From the IMG/VR virus record IMGVR_UViG_3300022745_000162, positions 1 to 20,193 of that record: a stretch of 20,193 nucleotides of DNA. One strand, 5' to 3'. Below are positions 1-6,860 of the stretch, piece by piece. A program made the position numbers and the translations under genes. The notes below the pieces were generated by a model. It worked only from the letters and a program-made list of their open reading frames with translations. It was not told where the DNA came from and did not search any database. The stretch's first letter is position 1. Each line of letters begins with the position of its first letter. The stretch is from a virus.

Positions 1-1937
1 TAGAACAGCGCCGAAAAGTCCGCACGCATGTCCTCCTTGCTCAGAGGCTGGTTCTTAAGCCAGGCGTCGTGCACCACGCCGTACACGCTAGACTCCATCT
101 GCTTGTGCACGTCAGCCAGGGGTGGCACCAGCAGCGCGGGCACCGCCTCAAACGAATAGCCCCGGCGACGTATGTAGATCTCCGTCTGAGGACGACAGTA
201 AGACATCTTAGGCATAGCCATCACCATGGCCGACTCGGCCCCTTGCAGGACTTGTCCGGTGGCTTCTTCGAACTCCGCCGGGGACAGCGGTGCCAGCACG
301 CACACCATGCGAGCGCCGTCAGCCAGTGCGCTGCCCCCACGGCCCGAGTACTGGTCCAGGGTCTTCTCGCGGGCGTTGGCCTTGCCTGAGTGGTGGATAC
401 CCTCAACGCAGCAGTTGAACTCCTTCTTGAGTATCCGCATGGCCTCGATGAGGCCCTGCTCGGCGTCGTTGACCCGTTGCTCCCCCACACCAAAGGAGAC
501 CAGCGGATCCATTATCACCCAGTCCGGTCTGAACTCACGCAGGTGCTGGACCATCCAACTCAGGTTCTCGTCATGCGGGGTCACCACGTCACCCACGACA
601 GATGAGATGCGGAACCCGACAGCGGACAAGTCCATGATGCTGAGGTTGCTCAGTACCGTGTCCACATGTTCGCGGTCGAGCCGCAAGTCCTTCATGATCT
701 CGCGCGAGCGTGCAGCCAAGGTCTCGCGTGCGTCCTCCCGGGTCACCAACACGGTGCGCACTGGGGAGTCAGGCTTACGCCCCCAGAGCTCACGCCCCAG
801 CGCCAGCGTTATGGCCTCGTACAGTGCGAGGGTGGTCTTGCCGACCCCACCCGCCGCTATTCGGGTGCGCACGTCAGCGTACAGCATGTAGGGGAGTATC
901 ACCCTGGGAGTCAGCTGTGCCGACTCCAGCTCCTCAAAGGTCAGGGGCTCCAGCTTGAACTCTTCGAGTTTGTCCGCCGTGTGTGCGGCTTTCTTGTGCC
1001 CCGGCGGAGCGTTGCGCCACTCCCGGTTGTACTCGTCCGCCAGGTAGAACACCGAGTGGTGCGTGACCACGTAGGCTTCGCGCAGGCAGCCGCGCCACTT
1101 CTCCTGCAGTGCAGCCTCGGTGTGCCCCGGGCGGCGCGACGCCGTGGACCACTCGTGCGCCACCGCATAAGCCTGCGCCGTGTCATGCAACCGGCTCAAC
1201 CCTTGCAGCACGCGGAACCAAGTGCCGTAGTCGCACTCAGGTGGGATGACGCGCAGCGCCGCACGCAAGTCCGCGTAGACCTCTGGCGCGACGATGACCG
1301 AAGCCGGAGCCACCTTCACAGCCAAAGCTGCCGGGCCCTCCTCACGCGGGGCAGGGACTAGGGCTGCGGGGGCGTCGTCCGGGGCGGAGCCTTGCGTGGG
1401 GTCCCGCCCCGGCAGCCACGCGTACACCCCCGCCTCCCCGTGCGAAGGCGCCACCAGCACGTAACCCCGGTGCTTGACGTCCAGCCCTGGGCCCAGCGTG
1501 CCGGGGTAGTTGACCCCCTCCACCGCGCGAAAGTACCTATGCACACCCCCGCCCTGCGTACTGGCCGCCACCGCCGAGCGCAGCGGACCGTGAGCCTCCT
1601 CCAGCGCGTTCAGCGTGGCCATACCCCCGTTGCGCGGGTCCACGTCCAGCACCACCAGCCCCGAACGCGCACAGGCAACAGCAATGTTCGCGTCGGGGTG
1701 TTCGCGCCACATCTGCCGCACCGCCTCGGGGTCGCAGCTGGCGCTGTTGAGCCCGTAGCCGTTGACGGGCTTTTTGTCAGGCCGCACGGGTAACACGTGC
1801 CACCCCAGCGCCGCGTAGCGCAACGCCCAGTCCAGCAGTGTGTCCGCTGTGCCCGCAGCCCGCTGCGCCCGCTCAACCACCCTCAGCACTGCCGGGTCGG
1901 GGCGGAAGTCATTTGAATCGAATCCGAACTTTGACAT
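1..1937 (-). CDS. Primase-polymerase fused to RepA-like ATPase/helicase (partial, runs off left edge)
   Basis: Replication protein expected to prime and unwind phage DNA. The frame is open from the ATG at 1937 to the left edge, giving 645 visible residues without a stop. Residues about 34-165 look like a bifunctional primase/polymerase (Prim-Pol) domain: LDVDPRNGG with Asp98 and Asp100 as candidate metal ligands, STQGGGVHRYF (126-136), and GLDVKHRGY (151-159). Residues about 234-282 resemble a primase C-terminal helical domain (YGTWFRVLQGLSRL). An AAA/RecA-like ATPase follows, with Walker A AAGGVGKTT (361-369) and Walker B WVIMDP (473-478), then HHSGK and YSGRGGSAL (530-538) as in RepA-like hexameric helicases. 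An in-frame TGA lies 18 bp upstream of the ATG, so this start is well bounded, although its Shine-Dalgarno is weak. It is the last gene seen in the leftward operon. Domain assignment is by motif; the C-terminus is not visible. Confidence 0.88.
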   Translation of the reverse strand, partial: MSKFGFDSNDFRPDPAVLRVVERAQRAAGTADTLLDWALRYAALGWHVLPVRPDKKPVNGYGLNSASCDPEAVRQMWREHPDANIAVACARSGLVVLDVDPRNGGMATLNALEEAHGPLRSAVAASTQGGGVHRYFRAVEGVNYPGTLGPGLDVKHRGYVLVAPSHGEAGVYAWLPGRDPTQGSAPDDAPAALVPAPREEGPAALAVKVAPASVIVAPEVYADLRAALRVIPPECDYGTWFRVLQGLSRLHDTAQAYAVAHEWSTASRRPGHTEAALQEKWRGCLREAYVVTHHSVFYLADEYNREWRNAPPGHKKAAHTADKLEEFKLEPLTFEELESAQLTPRVILPYMLYADVRTRIAAGGVGKTTLALYEAITLALGRELWGRKPDSPVRTVLVTREDARETLAARSREIMKDLRLDREHVDTVLSNLSIMDLSAVGFRISSVVGDVVTPHDENLSWMVQHLREFRPDWVIMDPLVSFGVGEQRVNDAEQGLIEAMRILKKEFNCCVEGIHHSGKANAREKTLDQYSGRGGSALADGARMVCVLAPLSPAEFEEATGQVLQGAESAMVMAMPKMSYCRPQTEIYIRRRGYSFEAVPALLVPPLADVHKQMESSVYGVVHDAWLKNQPLSKEDMRADFSALF

Positions 1938-2060
1938 GTGTGAACGACCTATTCACGTTGTGCGCGACCATTTTGCAAAGAAGACTGCGGCAGGCGCTGG
2001 TCGAGGGCGCTTTTCGGTAGCTAGCCTAGCCGGGTCTTACACTCTTGCGCCCAGGGGGAG

Positions 2061-2372
2061 TTAGGCCTCCTCGGGCTCCTCAGCCGCGCCGAGCTGGTAC
2101 GGGCGGTAGGGGTTCAGCGGGCACGTGACCACGCCGCAGTCCCGCACCGCCTCGCGCTCGTAGTTGCAGCACGCCAAGCATTTCTGCTTAATCGCAGCCG
2201 CAGGGGGGATCTTCTTGAGCAGCGCCCGCTCGGCGGCGATCTTGTGCTTGTCAGGCACCGAGTCCCGCAAGTACTCAGCAATGCGCTCCAGGGTGCGGGG
2301 CGGCAGCGCGATACCCGCCTTAATGCGCGGTGACCTGACCCGCCGCGCGGGGGTGGCGTCAGAAGTGTTCAT
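2061..2372 (-). CDS. Small phage protein with C-terminal cysteine cluster
   Basis: A 103-residue protein of unknown function. The N-terminal half is basic and helical in character. The C-terminal part carries KCLACCNYE, then RDCG and VTCPLNPYRPY, a Cys-x2-Cys...Cys...CPLxPYR pattern common at the ends of small phage proteins and likely to bind a metal such as zinc. The tail is acidic (EEPEEA). Its start lies inside the end of the upstream helicase gene (14-nt overlap), so the two are probably translationally coupled. The position between the helicase and the primase-ATPase suggests a replication accessory or nucleic-acid-binding role, which is inference only. Confidence 0.72.
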   Translation of the reverse strand: MNTSDATPARRVRSPRIKAGIALPPRTLERIAEYLRDSVPDKHKIAAERALLKKIPPAAAIKQKCLACCNYEREAVRDCGVVTCPLNPYRPYQLGAAEEPEEA

Positions 2373-3894
2373 CTTGAGTTTCCCAAATCTCGCGTACTAC
2401 GTTCCAATAACGACCGGCCTTGCGCACCGTAACGTGCGTGGGCTGCGGTGCGCCCTTCAGCGCCCAACCCAGCCGCTGGGGCTCGTTGGGCAATTGTACG
2501 GCCAGCCTCCGCCGCTGGAAGAACTCCTGCGCTGCGGGGTTGAGCGTACTCGTGGTGATGAAAGCCGAGGCGTTCACCCGTGCGTTCTCGGGCGTGGTGC
2601 ACGTGTACTGCACCATCAGCGCCGGTCCCCGCCGCGTGTTGAGCGCCACCGCGTTCACGTTGTGCACCTGCACCCGGAGCGTAGCGCCTTCCCGCGCCTG
2701 CGCCCCCGTCGTAGGGTCCAGCGGCACCAGCGAGGTCACCCCGGGCCACACCTTGCGGGGCTCTCGCGTGGGGGCGGGCAGGGCCTCCAGCGGCTCCAGC
2801 GGGGCACGCTCGCGCACGTAAGTCTCCAGGGCGTCCACCCCGCCCAGCCGCTGCAAGTTGCCCACGTAGTCCAAGACCAGACAGTTCCTCTTGCCCTCCG
2901 CCCGACGCGTCCCCCGCCCCAGGATCTGCACCCAGAGGTTGCTCGCAGCCGTGGGCCGCAGGCACACGATGCAGTCCAGCGCGGGAAAGTCGAACCCCGT
3001 GGTCAGCGTGTCCACGCTCAGCAATACCCGCGCCTCCCCACTGAGGAATTGCTGCATCGCCCGCTCACGCTCGGCCGGGGGCATCGCACCGTACACCGTG
3101 ATCGCTGACCACCCCGTGTGCCGCAGCACTGCGAGCTCGGCACGGCGCATCGCGACCACTGAGGGGCAGTACACCGCAATGTGCTGCCGCGTGCGGGCGA
3201 GCTTAGGCAGCGACCGCGCCACCGCCCCCAGCCACTCGGAGTCCTCCCGCTCGCCCACCTCGCGCGGGTTGTAGTCCTCGGTCAGCGGAGCCGGGGGCAG
3301 CTCCAGCTGAACCTCAGTTTCCACCCCCACCAGCGGGCTCAGCCAGCCGTCCGCCACACCTTGCGGCACGGTGTAGCGGTAGCACAGGCTGTCAAACCAG
3401 TAGCTCTCGCCCGCGCCGTAAATCAACCCGTTGTCCGTGCGCCACGCGGTCGCGGTGAGCGCCACGCGCTGCGCCCCGGGGTGACGGGCGAATACCTCCC
3501 CATACATGCTGACCTCGCCGGTGCGGTGATTGACTCGGTGGGCCTCGTCAACGATGATGAGCTCCGGCGGGGGTAGGGCGTCCTGCTTCACAGGGCCGAT
3601 AATCGACTGCACGGTGCCGATCGTGACCCGGGCCTCCAGGTCCCTGCGACCCAGCCCCGCACACACCACCCCGGGCCCCATGCCCGTGTAGCGTTCGTAG
3701 GTGTCGGCGTTCTGCTGCACGAGCTGCTGCGAGTGCGTCAGCACCCACGTGCGCACTCCGCTGTGGCGAGCCAAGTCCGCTAGGATGAGCGACTTGCCCG
3801 TGCCGGTGGCCAGCTGGGCAGCGGGGTGACCGCCCGCCGCCAGTGCCGAGCGGATGGCCGCCAAGGCGGCTGTTTGGTGAGGGCGTAATTCCAT
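2359..3894 (-). CDS. Superfamily 2 DEAD/DEAH-type DNA helicase
   Basis: ATP-dependent helicase or translocase of 511 residues, probably acting in phage replication, replication-fork repair or recombination. All SF2 core motifs are visible: LRPHQ near the N-terminus, Walker A ATGTGKS (29-35), motif II IVDEAH (114-119), motif III LTATAWR (146-152), motif V SVDTLTTGFD (293-302) and motif VI QILGRGTRR (323-331). The order matches the RecG/UvsW/SSL2-like SF2 helicases found in phage replication modules. Residues about 390-511 form an extra C-terminal domain that I do not recognise. It is the first gene of the leftward operon and starts with ATG about 40 bp below a TATGAT -10 box. GGAG lies 13 nt before the ATG, rather far for a ribosome binding site. 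The substrate (fork, D-loop, R-loop) cannot be told from sequence. Confidence 0.92.
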   Translation of the reverse strand: MELRPHQTAALAAIRSALAAGGHPAAQLATGTGKSLILADLARHSGVRTWVLTHSQQLVQQNADTYERYTGMGPGVVCAGLGRRDLEARVTIGTVQSIIGPVKQDALPPPELIIVDEAHRVNHRTGEVSMYGEVFARHPGAQRVALTATAWRTDNGLIYGAGESYWFDSLCYRYTVPQGVADGWLSPLVGVETEVQLELPPAPLTEDYNPREVGEREDSEWLGAVARSLPKLARTRQHIAVYCPSVVAMRRAELAVLRHTGWSAITVYGAMPPAERERAMQQFLSGEARVLLSVDTLTTGFDFPALDCIVCLRPTAASNLWVQILGRGTRRAEGKRNCLVLDYVGNLQRLGGVDALETYVRERAPLEPLEALPAPTREPRKVWPGVTSLVPLDPTTGAQAREGATLRVQVHNVNAVALNTRRGPALMVQYTCTTPENARVNASAFITTSTLNPAAQEFFQRRRLAVQLPNEPQRLGWALKGAPQPTHVTVRKAGRYWNVVREIWETQDEHF

Positions 3895-3904
3895 AGGTGA
3901 GGCA

Positions 3905-3940
3905 GGTCTCCGTCAGTTATGAGTTAGCCTCGCGATCATA
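3905..3940 (-). promoter_or_regulatory. Leftward early promoter (-10 TATGAT) and leader
   Basis: Read on the minus strand, TATGAT occupies 3940-3935 with no good -35 hexamer 16-18 bp upstream. The expected start is near 3928. The transcribed leader (3926-3907) reads TAACTCATAACTGACGGAGA, a relative of the ATAACTGnATAACTGGAGA leader that precedes four rightward genes. The dyad centred at 3972 lies about 44 bp upstream of the expected start, a position typical of an activator that replaces a weak -35. Function is inferred. Confidence 0.5.
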
Positions 3941-3963
3941 GCTCGGTTTGCGCCGGGGGTGGC

Positions 3964-3980
3964 GATTGTTTTTCCCAATC
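3964..3980. promoter_or_regulatory. Operator-like dyad 1 (GATTG-N7-CAATC), left member of pair
   Basis: Perfect 5-bp inverted repeat GATTG/CAATC around a 7-nt AT-rich centre (TTTTTCC). The flanks extend the symmetry to 3958-3985 with a single bulged G. The same 17-bp design recurs 30 bp to the right and twice again upstream of 17709. It lies between divergent promoters and looks like a regulator binding site; the binding protein is unknown. Confidence 0.6.
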
Positions 3981-3993
3981 GCACCTCCCGGCT

Positions 3994-4010
3994 CATTGAA
4001 AAATACAATC
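3994..4010. promoter_or_regulatory. Operator-like dyad 2 (CATTG-N7-CAATC), right member of pair
   Basis: Second copy of the dyad, with one mismatch in the left arm (CATTG) and centre AAAAATA. Its centre is at 4002, exactly 30 bp from dyad 1, so both sites face the same side of the helix (about three turns). It is centred about 43 bp upstream of the inferred rightward start near 4045. Confidence 0.58.
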
Positions 4011-4032
4011 ACCTGAACGCGGAATTGTCACC

Positions 4033-4059
4033 TATGATTCGTTCACGGTTGAGAGACCG
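4033..4059 (+). promoter_or_regulatory. Rightward early promoter with 5'-terminal GNRA hairpin
   Basis: TATGAT at 4033-4038 is the likely -10 box; no TTGACA-like hexamer lies 16-18 bp upstream. Transcription should begin near 4045, immediately before a stem-loop: CGGTT (4046-4050), loop GAGA (4051-4054), GACCG (4055-4059), closed by a U-G pair next to a GNRA-type tetraloop. The matching cassette at 17656-17682 keeps the hairpin with a C-G pair and a GCGA loop. A hairpin at the very 5' end would be expected to slow mRNA decay; that role is inferred. Confidence 0.6.
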
Positions 4060-4061
4060 GG

Positions 4062-4085
4062 ATAACTGAATAACTGGAGAAACAC
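4062..4085 (+). promoter_or_regulatory. Repeated leader and ribosome binding site (copy A)
   Basis: The sequence ATAACTGAATAACTGGAGA followed by AACAC places GGAG 8 nt before the ATG at 4086. Near-identical leaders occur at 5232, 11362 and 17685, so the similarity goes beyond a plain Shine-Dalgarno. Confidence 0.6.
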
Positions 4086-4964
4086 ATGATCGCCTCTACC
4101 CTCGCCTCCGTCGCCACCAGCATGCTGGTCGCCTTCTACAACGCCAACACGGCGGGCAGTCCGGTGAACAAGTTCGCCGACCGCACCACCGCCGAGCGCC
4201 GCTGCGCCCTGCTGGCGGAAGAGCTCGTCGCTGAAGGCTTCAACGTAAACCAGGTCATCCACGCCATCCGCACCGGGCAAGTGCTAGCCCGCCTGAACGC
4301 CGAAGCCGACAAGCTCAAGCAGCTCGCCCTGGACAACTACGAGCTCGACGGCGGCACGACCACCGAGTGCTGCGACCACGCTGACCGCGTGGAGCTCATC
4401 AAGCAACACGGCTCCGCCGCTGCCGCCTGGGCCGCGCAGATCCGGAAGTACGAGACCACCCGCGAGATCCAAGCCTGCTACGACACGGGTGTGGAAGAGT
4501 CCGCCCCCGAGGCCTCCCAGCCTGAGATCCCGATCGTCGGTGAGTTCGTGAGTTGCCCCCACTGCGGCGTGCACCTGAGCAACGGTTACACGACCTACGA
4601 AGACCTGAAGAGCGACAAGAACCACGACGTCAACGTCAAGGACATGACCCACGAGTACATGTGCCTGGGCTGCGGCGGCAACTTCGGCCCCGCGCTGCAG
4701 CACGCCCCCAAGACCCCCAAGGCATCCGCTACCCCCGCTACGAAGCGTCCCGCGATGGCTGAGAGCATGGCGCTCGACCGCACCATCCTCGACACGACCG
4801 ACAACGTGACGTACAAGAATGCGTTCGCCGTGTACAAGGCGGGTGTGGTCAGCTCCGCCCAGTGCGACCGGCTGTCCGCCGTGTTGTACGCCGCTGCCAA
4901 GGCGGGTGACCGCACCGCCACGGTCGAAGTCAACGGTCACGTGTTCACCCTGGCCGTCAAGTGA
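4086..4964 (+). CDS. Early phage protein with zinc-ribbon insert, paralog of the 5255 gene
   Basis: A 292-residue protein of unknown function. Residues about 11-47 contain LVAFYN, then FADRTTAERRCALL; residues about 228-292 contain MALDRTI, YKNAF, DRLSAVLYAAAK and NGHVFTL. Both blocks have close counterparts, in the same order, in the 140-residue protein at 5255-5677, so the two are paralogs. Between the blocks this protein has an extra middle region with CPHC (157-160) and CLGC (193-196), a four-cysteine zinc-ribbon pattern that suggests nucleic-acid or protein binding. It is the first gene after the rightward early promoter, with a strong GGAG site, so it is probably among the earliest and most strongly made products. 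A regulator or host-takeover role is possible but not shown. Confidence 0.8.
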   Translation: MIASTLASVATSMLVAFYNANTAGSPVNKFADRTTAERRCALLAEELVAEGFNVNQVIHAIRTGQVLARLNAEADKLKQLALDNYELDGGTTTECCDHADRVELIKQHGSAAAAWAAQIRKYETTREIQACYDTGVEESAPEASQPEIPIVGEFVSCPHCGVHLSNGYTTYEDLKSDKNHDVNVKDMTHEYMCLGCGGNFGPALQHAPKTPKASATPATKRPAMAESMALDRTILDTTDNVTYKNAFAVYKAGVVSSAQCDRLSAVLYAAAKAGDRTATVEVNGHVFTLAVK

Positions 4965-5215
4965 GCGAACCATCCATGAGTCTCCGTCGCCGCATAAACC
5001 GATTCCTGATCGGACTCTACACTGTGGCGCTCGTGCTAGCCACTACCCTGCTGCTGGGGTGGGTCGGTCCGAGCATCGACTACACCCCTCTCACCGCGCA
5101 GGAGCAAGCCACGCTCGACTGCCGCTCCACCTACGGCGAGGCGGTGGCTGAAATGCGCCCCGACGGAAGCCACAGGTGCCTGGACAAATACGGGCGCAAG
5201 CTCACCCCTCGGTGA
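4961..5215 (+). CDS. Small single-pass membrane protein
   Basis: An 84-residue hypothetical protein. After a basic N-terminus (LRRRINR) comes one hydrophobic stretch at about residues 14-36 (FLIGLYTVALVLATTLLLGW), followed by a polar tail with two cysteines. Charge distribution suggests the N-terminus faces the cytoplasm and the tail lies outside or in the periplasm. The GTG start at 4961 overlaps the preceding stop as GTGA, the coupling style used elsewhere here. An in-frame ATG at 4976 is an alternative start, and neither has a strong ribosome binding site. The function is not recognised; superinfection exclusion or inner-membrane targeting would be guesses. Confidence 0.6.
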   Translation: MSEPSMSLRRRINRFLIGLYTVALVLATTLLLGWVGPSIDYTPLTAQEQATLDCRSTYGEAVAEMRPDGSHRCLDKYGRKLTPR

Positions 5216-5223
5216 GCTATACT
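5199..5223 (+). promoter_or_regulatory. Hairpin next to a -10 box (TATACT)
   Basis: AGCTCACC (5199-5206) and GGTGAGCT (5211-5218) form a perfect 8-bp stem with a 4-nt loop, spanning the stop codon of the membrane-protein gene. TATACT (5218-5223) abuts it and could be a -10 box for the next gene; no clear -35 is seen. No T-run follows, so a simple intrinsic terminator is unlikely. It may be an operator or a weak pause site. Confidence 0.35.
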
Positions 5224-5231
5224 CTAACCCC

Positions 5232-5254
5232 ATAACCCATAACTGGAGAGAAAC
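5232..5254 (+). promoter_or_regulatory. Repeated leader and ribosome binding site (copy B)
   Basis: ATAACCCATAACTGGAGAG plus AAAC precedes the ATG at 5255. It matches the leaders at 4062 and 17685 over the TAACTGGAGA core, and the downstream genes at 4086 and 5255 are paralogs, so gene and leader may have been duplicated together. Confidence 0.55.
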
Positions 5255-5677
5255 ATGAACACTGTCGACTTCTCCGCGATGACCACCCCTCAGTTGGTCG
5301 CCTTCTACAACCGACACGCCAAGGTGGCCGTGCGCCGGTTCTCGGATCGCAAGACCGCGCTGAGTCGCTGCGCTGACCTGTACAAGAGCCTGGCGATGCC
5401 TACCGCCTCGCAGATCCGCCAGCGGTCCGAGGTCTCCCGCCCGAGCATGAAGGTGTCGCTGAGCCTGGACCGTCGCATCACCTGCGTGCAGACGGGCGAA
5501 GTGTGGAAGAACGCGTACCAGATGTGGGTCGAGCACAACGACTGGATGACGGGCGGGCAGCAAGATCGGCTCACCGCCGTGCTCTACTCCGCTGCCAAGC
5601 GGGGCGAGCGGGCTCAGCTGACCATCAACGGTCGCACGTTTCAGCTGGTCCACGTACAGACCCTCATTCCGGAGTGA
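5255..5677 (+). CDS. Short early phage protein, paralog of the 4086 gene without the zinc ribbon
   Basis: A 140-residue protein of unknown function. Residues 12-46 (LVAFYNRHAK, then RFSDRKTALSRCADL) match the N-terminal block of the 4086 product. Residues about 68-131 (SLSLDRRI, WKNAY, DRLTAVLYSAAKRGER, NGRTFQL) match its C-terminal block. The middle zinc-ribbon region is absent. It starts at ATG 5255 behind a GGAGAG site. The stop is followed within 5 nt by the PLP-enzyme start, so it is co-transcribed with the hypermodification genes. The conserved blocks look like two small folded units, the second perhaps a compact alpha/beta domain; no catalytic motif is evident. Confidence 0.78.
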   Translation: MNTVDFSAMTTPQLVAFYNRHAKVAVRRFSDRKTALSRCADLYKSLAMPTASQIRQRSEVSRPSMKVSLSLDRRITCVQTGEVWKNAYQMWVEHNDWMTGGQQDRLTAVLYSAAKRGERAQLTINGRTFQLVHVQTLIPE

Positions 5678-5682
5678 ACGCG

Positions 5683-6657
5683 ATGTCTTCTACTGTGTTC
5701 GACGTCCTCAGCCTGGACCGTGATCAGGTCAGCTGGGAGCAGTACCTGGGGGTGCTGACGCCCTGGGAGCTCCGCGCTGGCATCTGGTTCAAGCGCGAAG
5801 ACTACTTTGCCCCGCTGGGCTACGGGGGTCCTAACGGCTCCAAGATGCGCCAGCTCATCTGGTACGTCAACCGCTATCGCTCCGGCAAGAGCCATATCGT
5901 GACCGGGGCGAGCATCCAGTCCCCTCAGCTCAGTATGAGCGCCATCGTCGGCGCACACTACGGGCTCCGTGCCCGGCAGGTGGTCTACAGCAAGCCCTCC
6001 ACCGTGCTGCAGCACGAGAACCCGCGCATCGCCTACGGATTCGGGGCGGAGTTCGAGTGGGCCTCTGGACCGTACAACCCGATCCTGCAGCGCAAGGTGT
6101 CTGACCTGACTCAACCCGGCTCTCTGGTGGTGGAGTACGGCATCACCTTGCCGCACGACCGCTACCCGGCGGAGGATGTGCGTAAGTTTCACGAGGTCGG
6201 CGCCAACCAGGTGTCCAACCTGCCTGACGAAGTCGAGACACTGATCGTACCCGCAGGCTCGTGTAACTCGCTATGCAGCCTGCTGCTCGGGTTGAGCCGC
6301 GACTCGCATAACGTGGCGACGCTGTTCACCATCGGCATCGGGCCGAACAAGATGGATTGGGTGCGGAGCAGGATGCGCGTAATGGGGGTAGACATAGACG
6401 CGCTGCCGTTCGAGTGGAAGCACCACAGTCTGCACGACACCAAGTACGCTGCTTACAGCGACGCGTTCCGGGGCGAAGAGTACCACGGGATCTCTTTCCA
6501 TCCCACCTACGAGGCCAAGATGTGGCGCTGGCTGAACAGCGTCAACGCTCTGGGCAACGTGCTGCCTAAGAACGGGCGCACCGGGTTCTGGATCGTCGGC
6601 TCTGCGCCGAACCCGAAGGTCATCGAGCCGTTCTACACCCGCAAGTTGGAGGCCTGA
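5683..6657 (+). CDS. PLP-dependent enzyme, fold type II (ACC deaminase / D-cysteine desulfhydrase-like)
   Basis: A 324-residue pyridoxal-phosphate enzyme. The N-terminus has FKREDYFAP (36-44) and GGPNGSKMRQL (48-58), matching the family pattern KRED...GGNKxRK; Lys54 is the candidate Schiff-base lysine. VTGASIQSPQLS (73-84) corresponds to the Ser/Asn substrate loop, PAGSCNSLCSLLLGL (190-204) to the glycine-rich phosphate-binding turn, and HPTYEAKMWRWL (273-284) to the DPVYtGKa motif near the C-terminus. Members of this fold perform beta- or gamma-elimination, beta-replacement, racemisation or deamination of amino acids. The gene sits at the head of the hypermodification cluster, so the likely substrate is an amino acid attached to thymine in DNA, or the free donor amino acid; that is inference. 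ATG 5683 was chosen for GGAG 8 nt upstream. Confidence 0.82.
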   Translation: MSSTVFDVLSLDRDQVSWEQYLGVLTPWELRAGIWFKREDYFAPLGYGGPNGSKMRQLIWYVNRYRSGKSHIVTGASIQSPQLSMSAIVGAHYGLRARQVVYSKPSTVLQHENPRIAYGFGAEFEWASGPYNPILQRKVSDLTQPGSLVVEYGITLPHDRYPAEDVRKFHEVGANQVSNLPDEVETLIVPAGSCNSLCSLLLGLSRDSHNVATLFTIGIGPNKMDWVRSRMRVMGVDIDALPFEWKHHSLHDTKYAAYSDAFRGEEYHGISFHPTYEAKMWRWLNSVNALGNVLPKNGRTGFWIVGSAPNPKVIEPFYTRKLEA

Positions 6658-6659
6658 CC

Positions 6660-6860
6660 ATGGCTCGACGTGACAAGCGGGGTCGCCTCGTGTGCGGCTG
6701 CGGGGGCTACTGGTTCCCGCACCGGCAGGGTGGGGGCGCGTGCCACAGCTCGCCCCGCTCTGACTACTACCTGGCTCTGCGTGCCGGGGTGCCCCACGAG
6801 GAGGCGATGATGCTCCTCTCTGTGAATCAACTGGAACGCATGTTCCCTCTGTATAGGTGA
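6660..6860 (+). CDS. Small Cys/His protein in the hypermodification operon
   Basis: A 66-residue hypothetical protein. CGCGGYW (12-18), a following His and a Cys at about residue 28 form a short Cys/His cluster that could bind a metal, although the ligand spacing is not that of a known ribbon. The C-terminal part (YYLALRAGVPHEEAMMLLSVNQLERMFPLY) looks helical. ATG 6660 is 2 nt after the PLP-enzyme stop, and its own stop overlaps the DHH gene start (GTGA), so it is embedded in one translation unit with them. It may be an accessory subunit or DNA-binding adaptor of a modification enzyme; function unknown. Confidence 0.65.
   Translation: MARRDKRGRLVCGCGGYWFPHRQGGGACHSSPRSDYYLALRAGVPHEEAMMLLSVNQLERMFPLYR

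Noticed and set aside
1940-1947. The 8-mer TCGTTCAC (minus strand) just upstream of the primase-ATPase start, as in the two promoter cassettes
   Set aside because: No dyad, -10 box or hairpin accompanies it, and an 8-base match alone is expected by chance; the gene is more simply read from the upstream leftward promoter.
2164-3108. Plus-strand open frame opposite the SF2 helicase and Cys-cluster genes
   Set aside because: The translation is low-complexity His/Arg/Pro-rich text, while the opposite strand has well-conserved helicase motifs.
4284-4973. Minus-strand open frame antisense to the zinc-ribbon paralog
   Set aside because: Composition is Val/Gly/Leu/His-rich shadow coding; the plus-strand frame has a strong ribosome binding site and a paralog at 5255.
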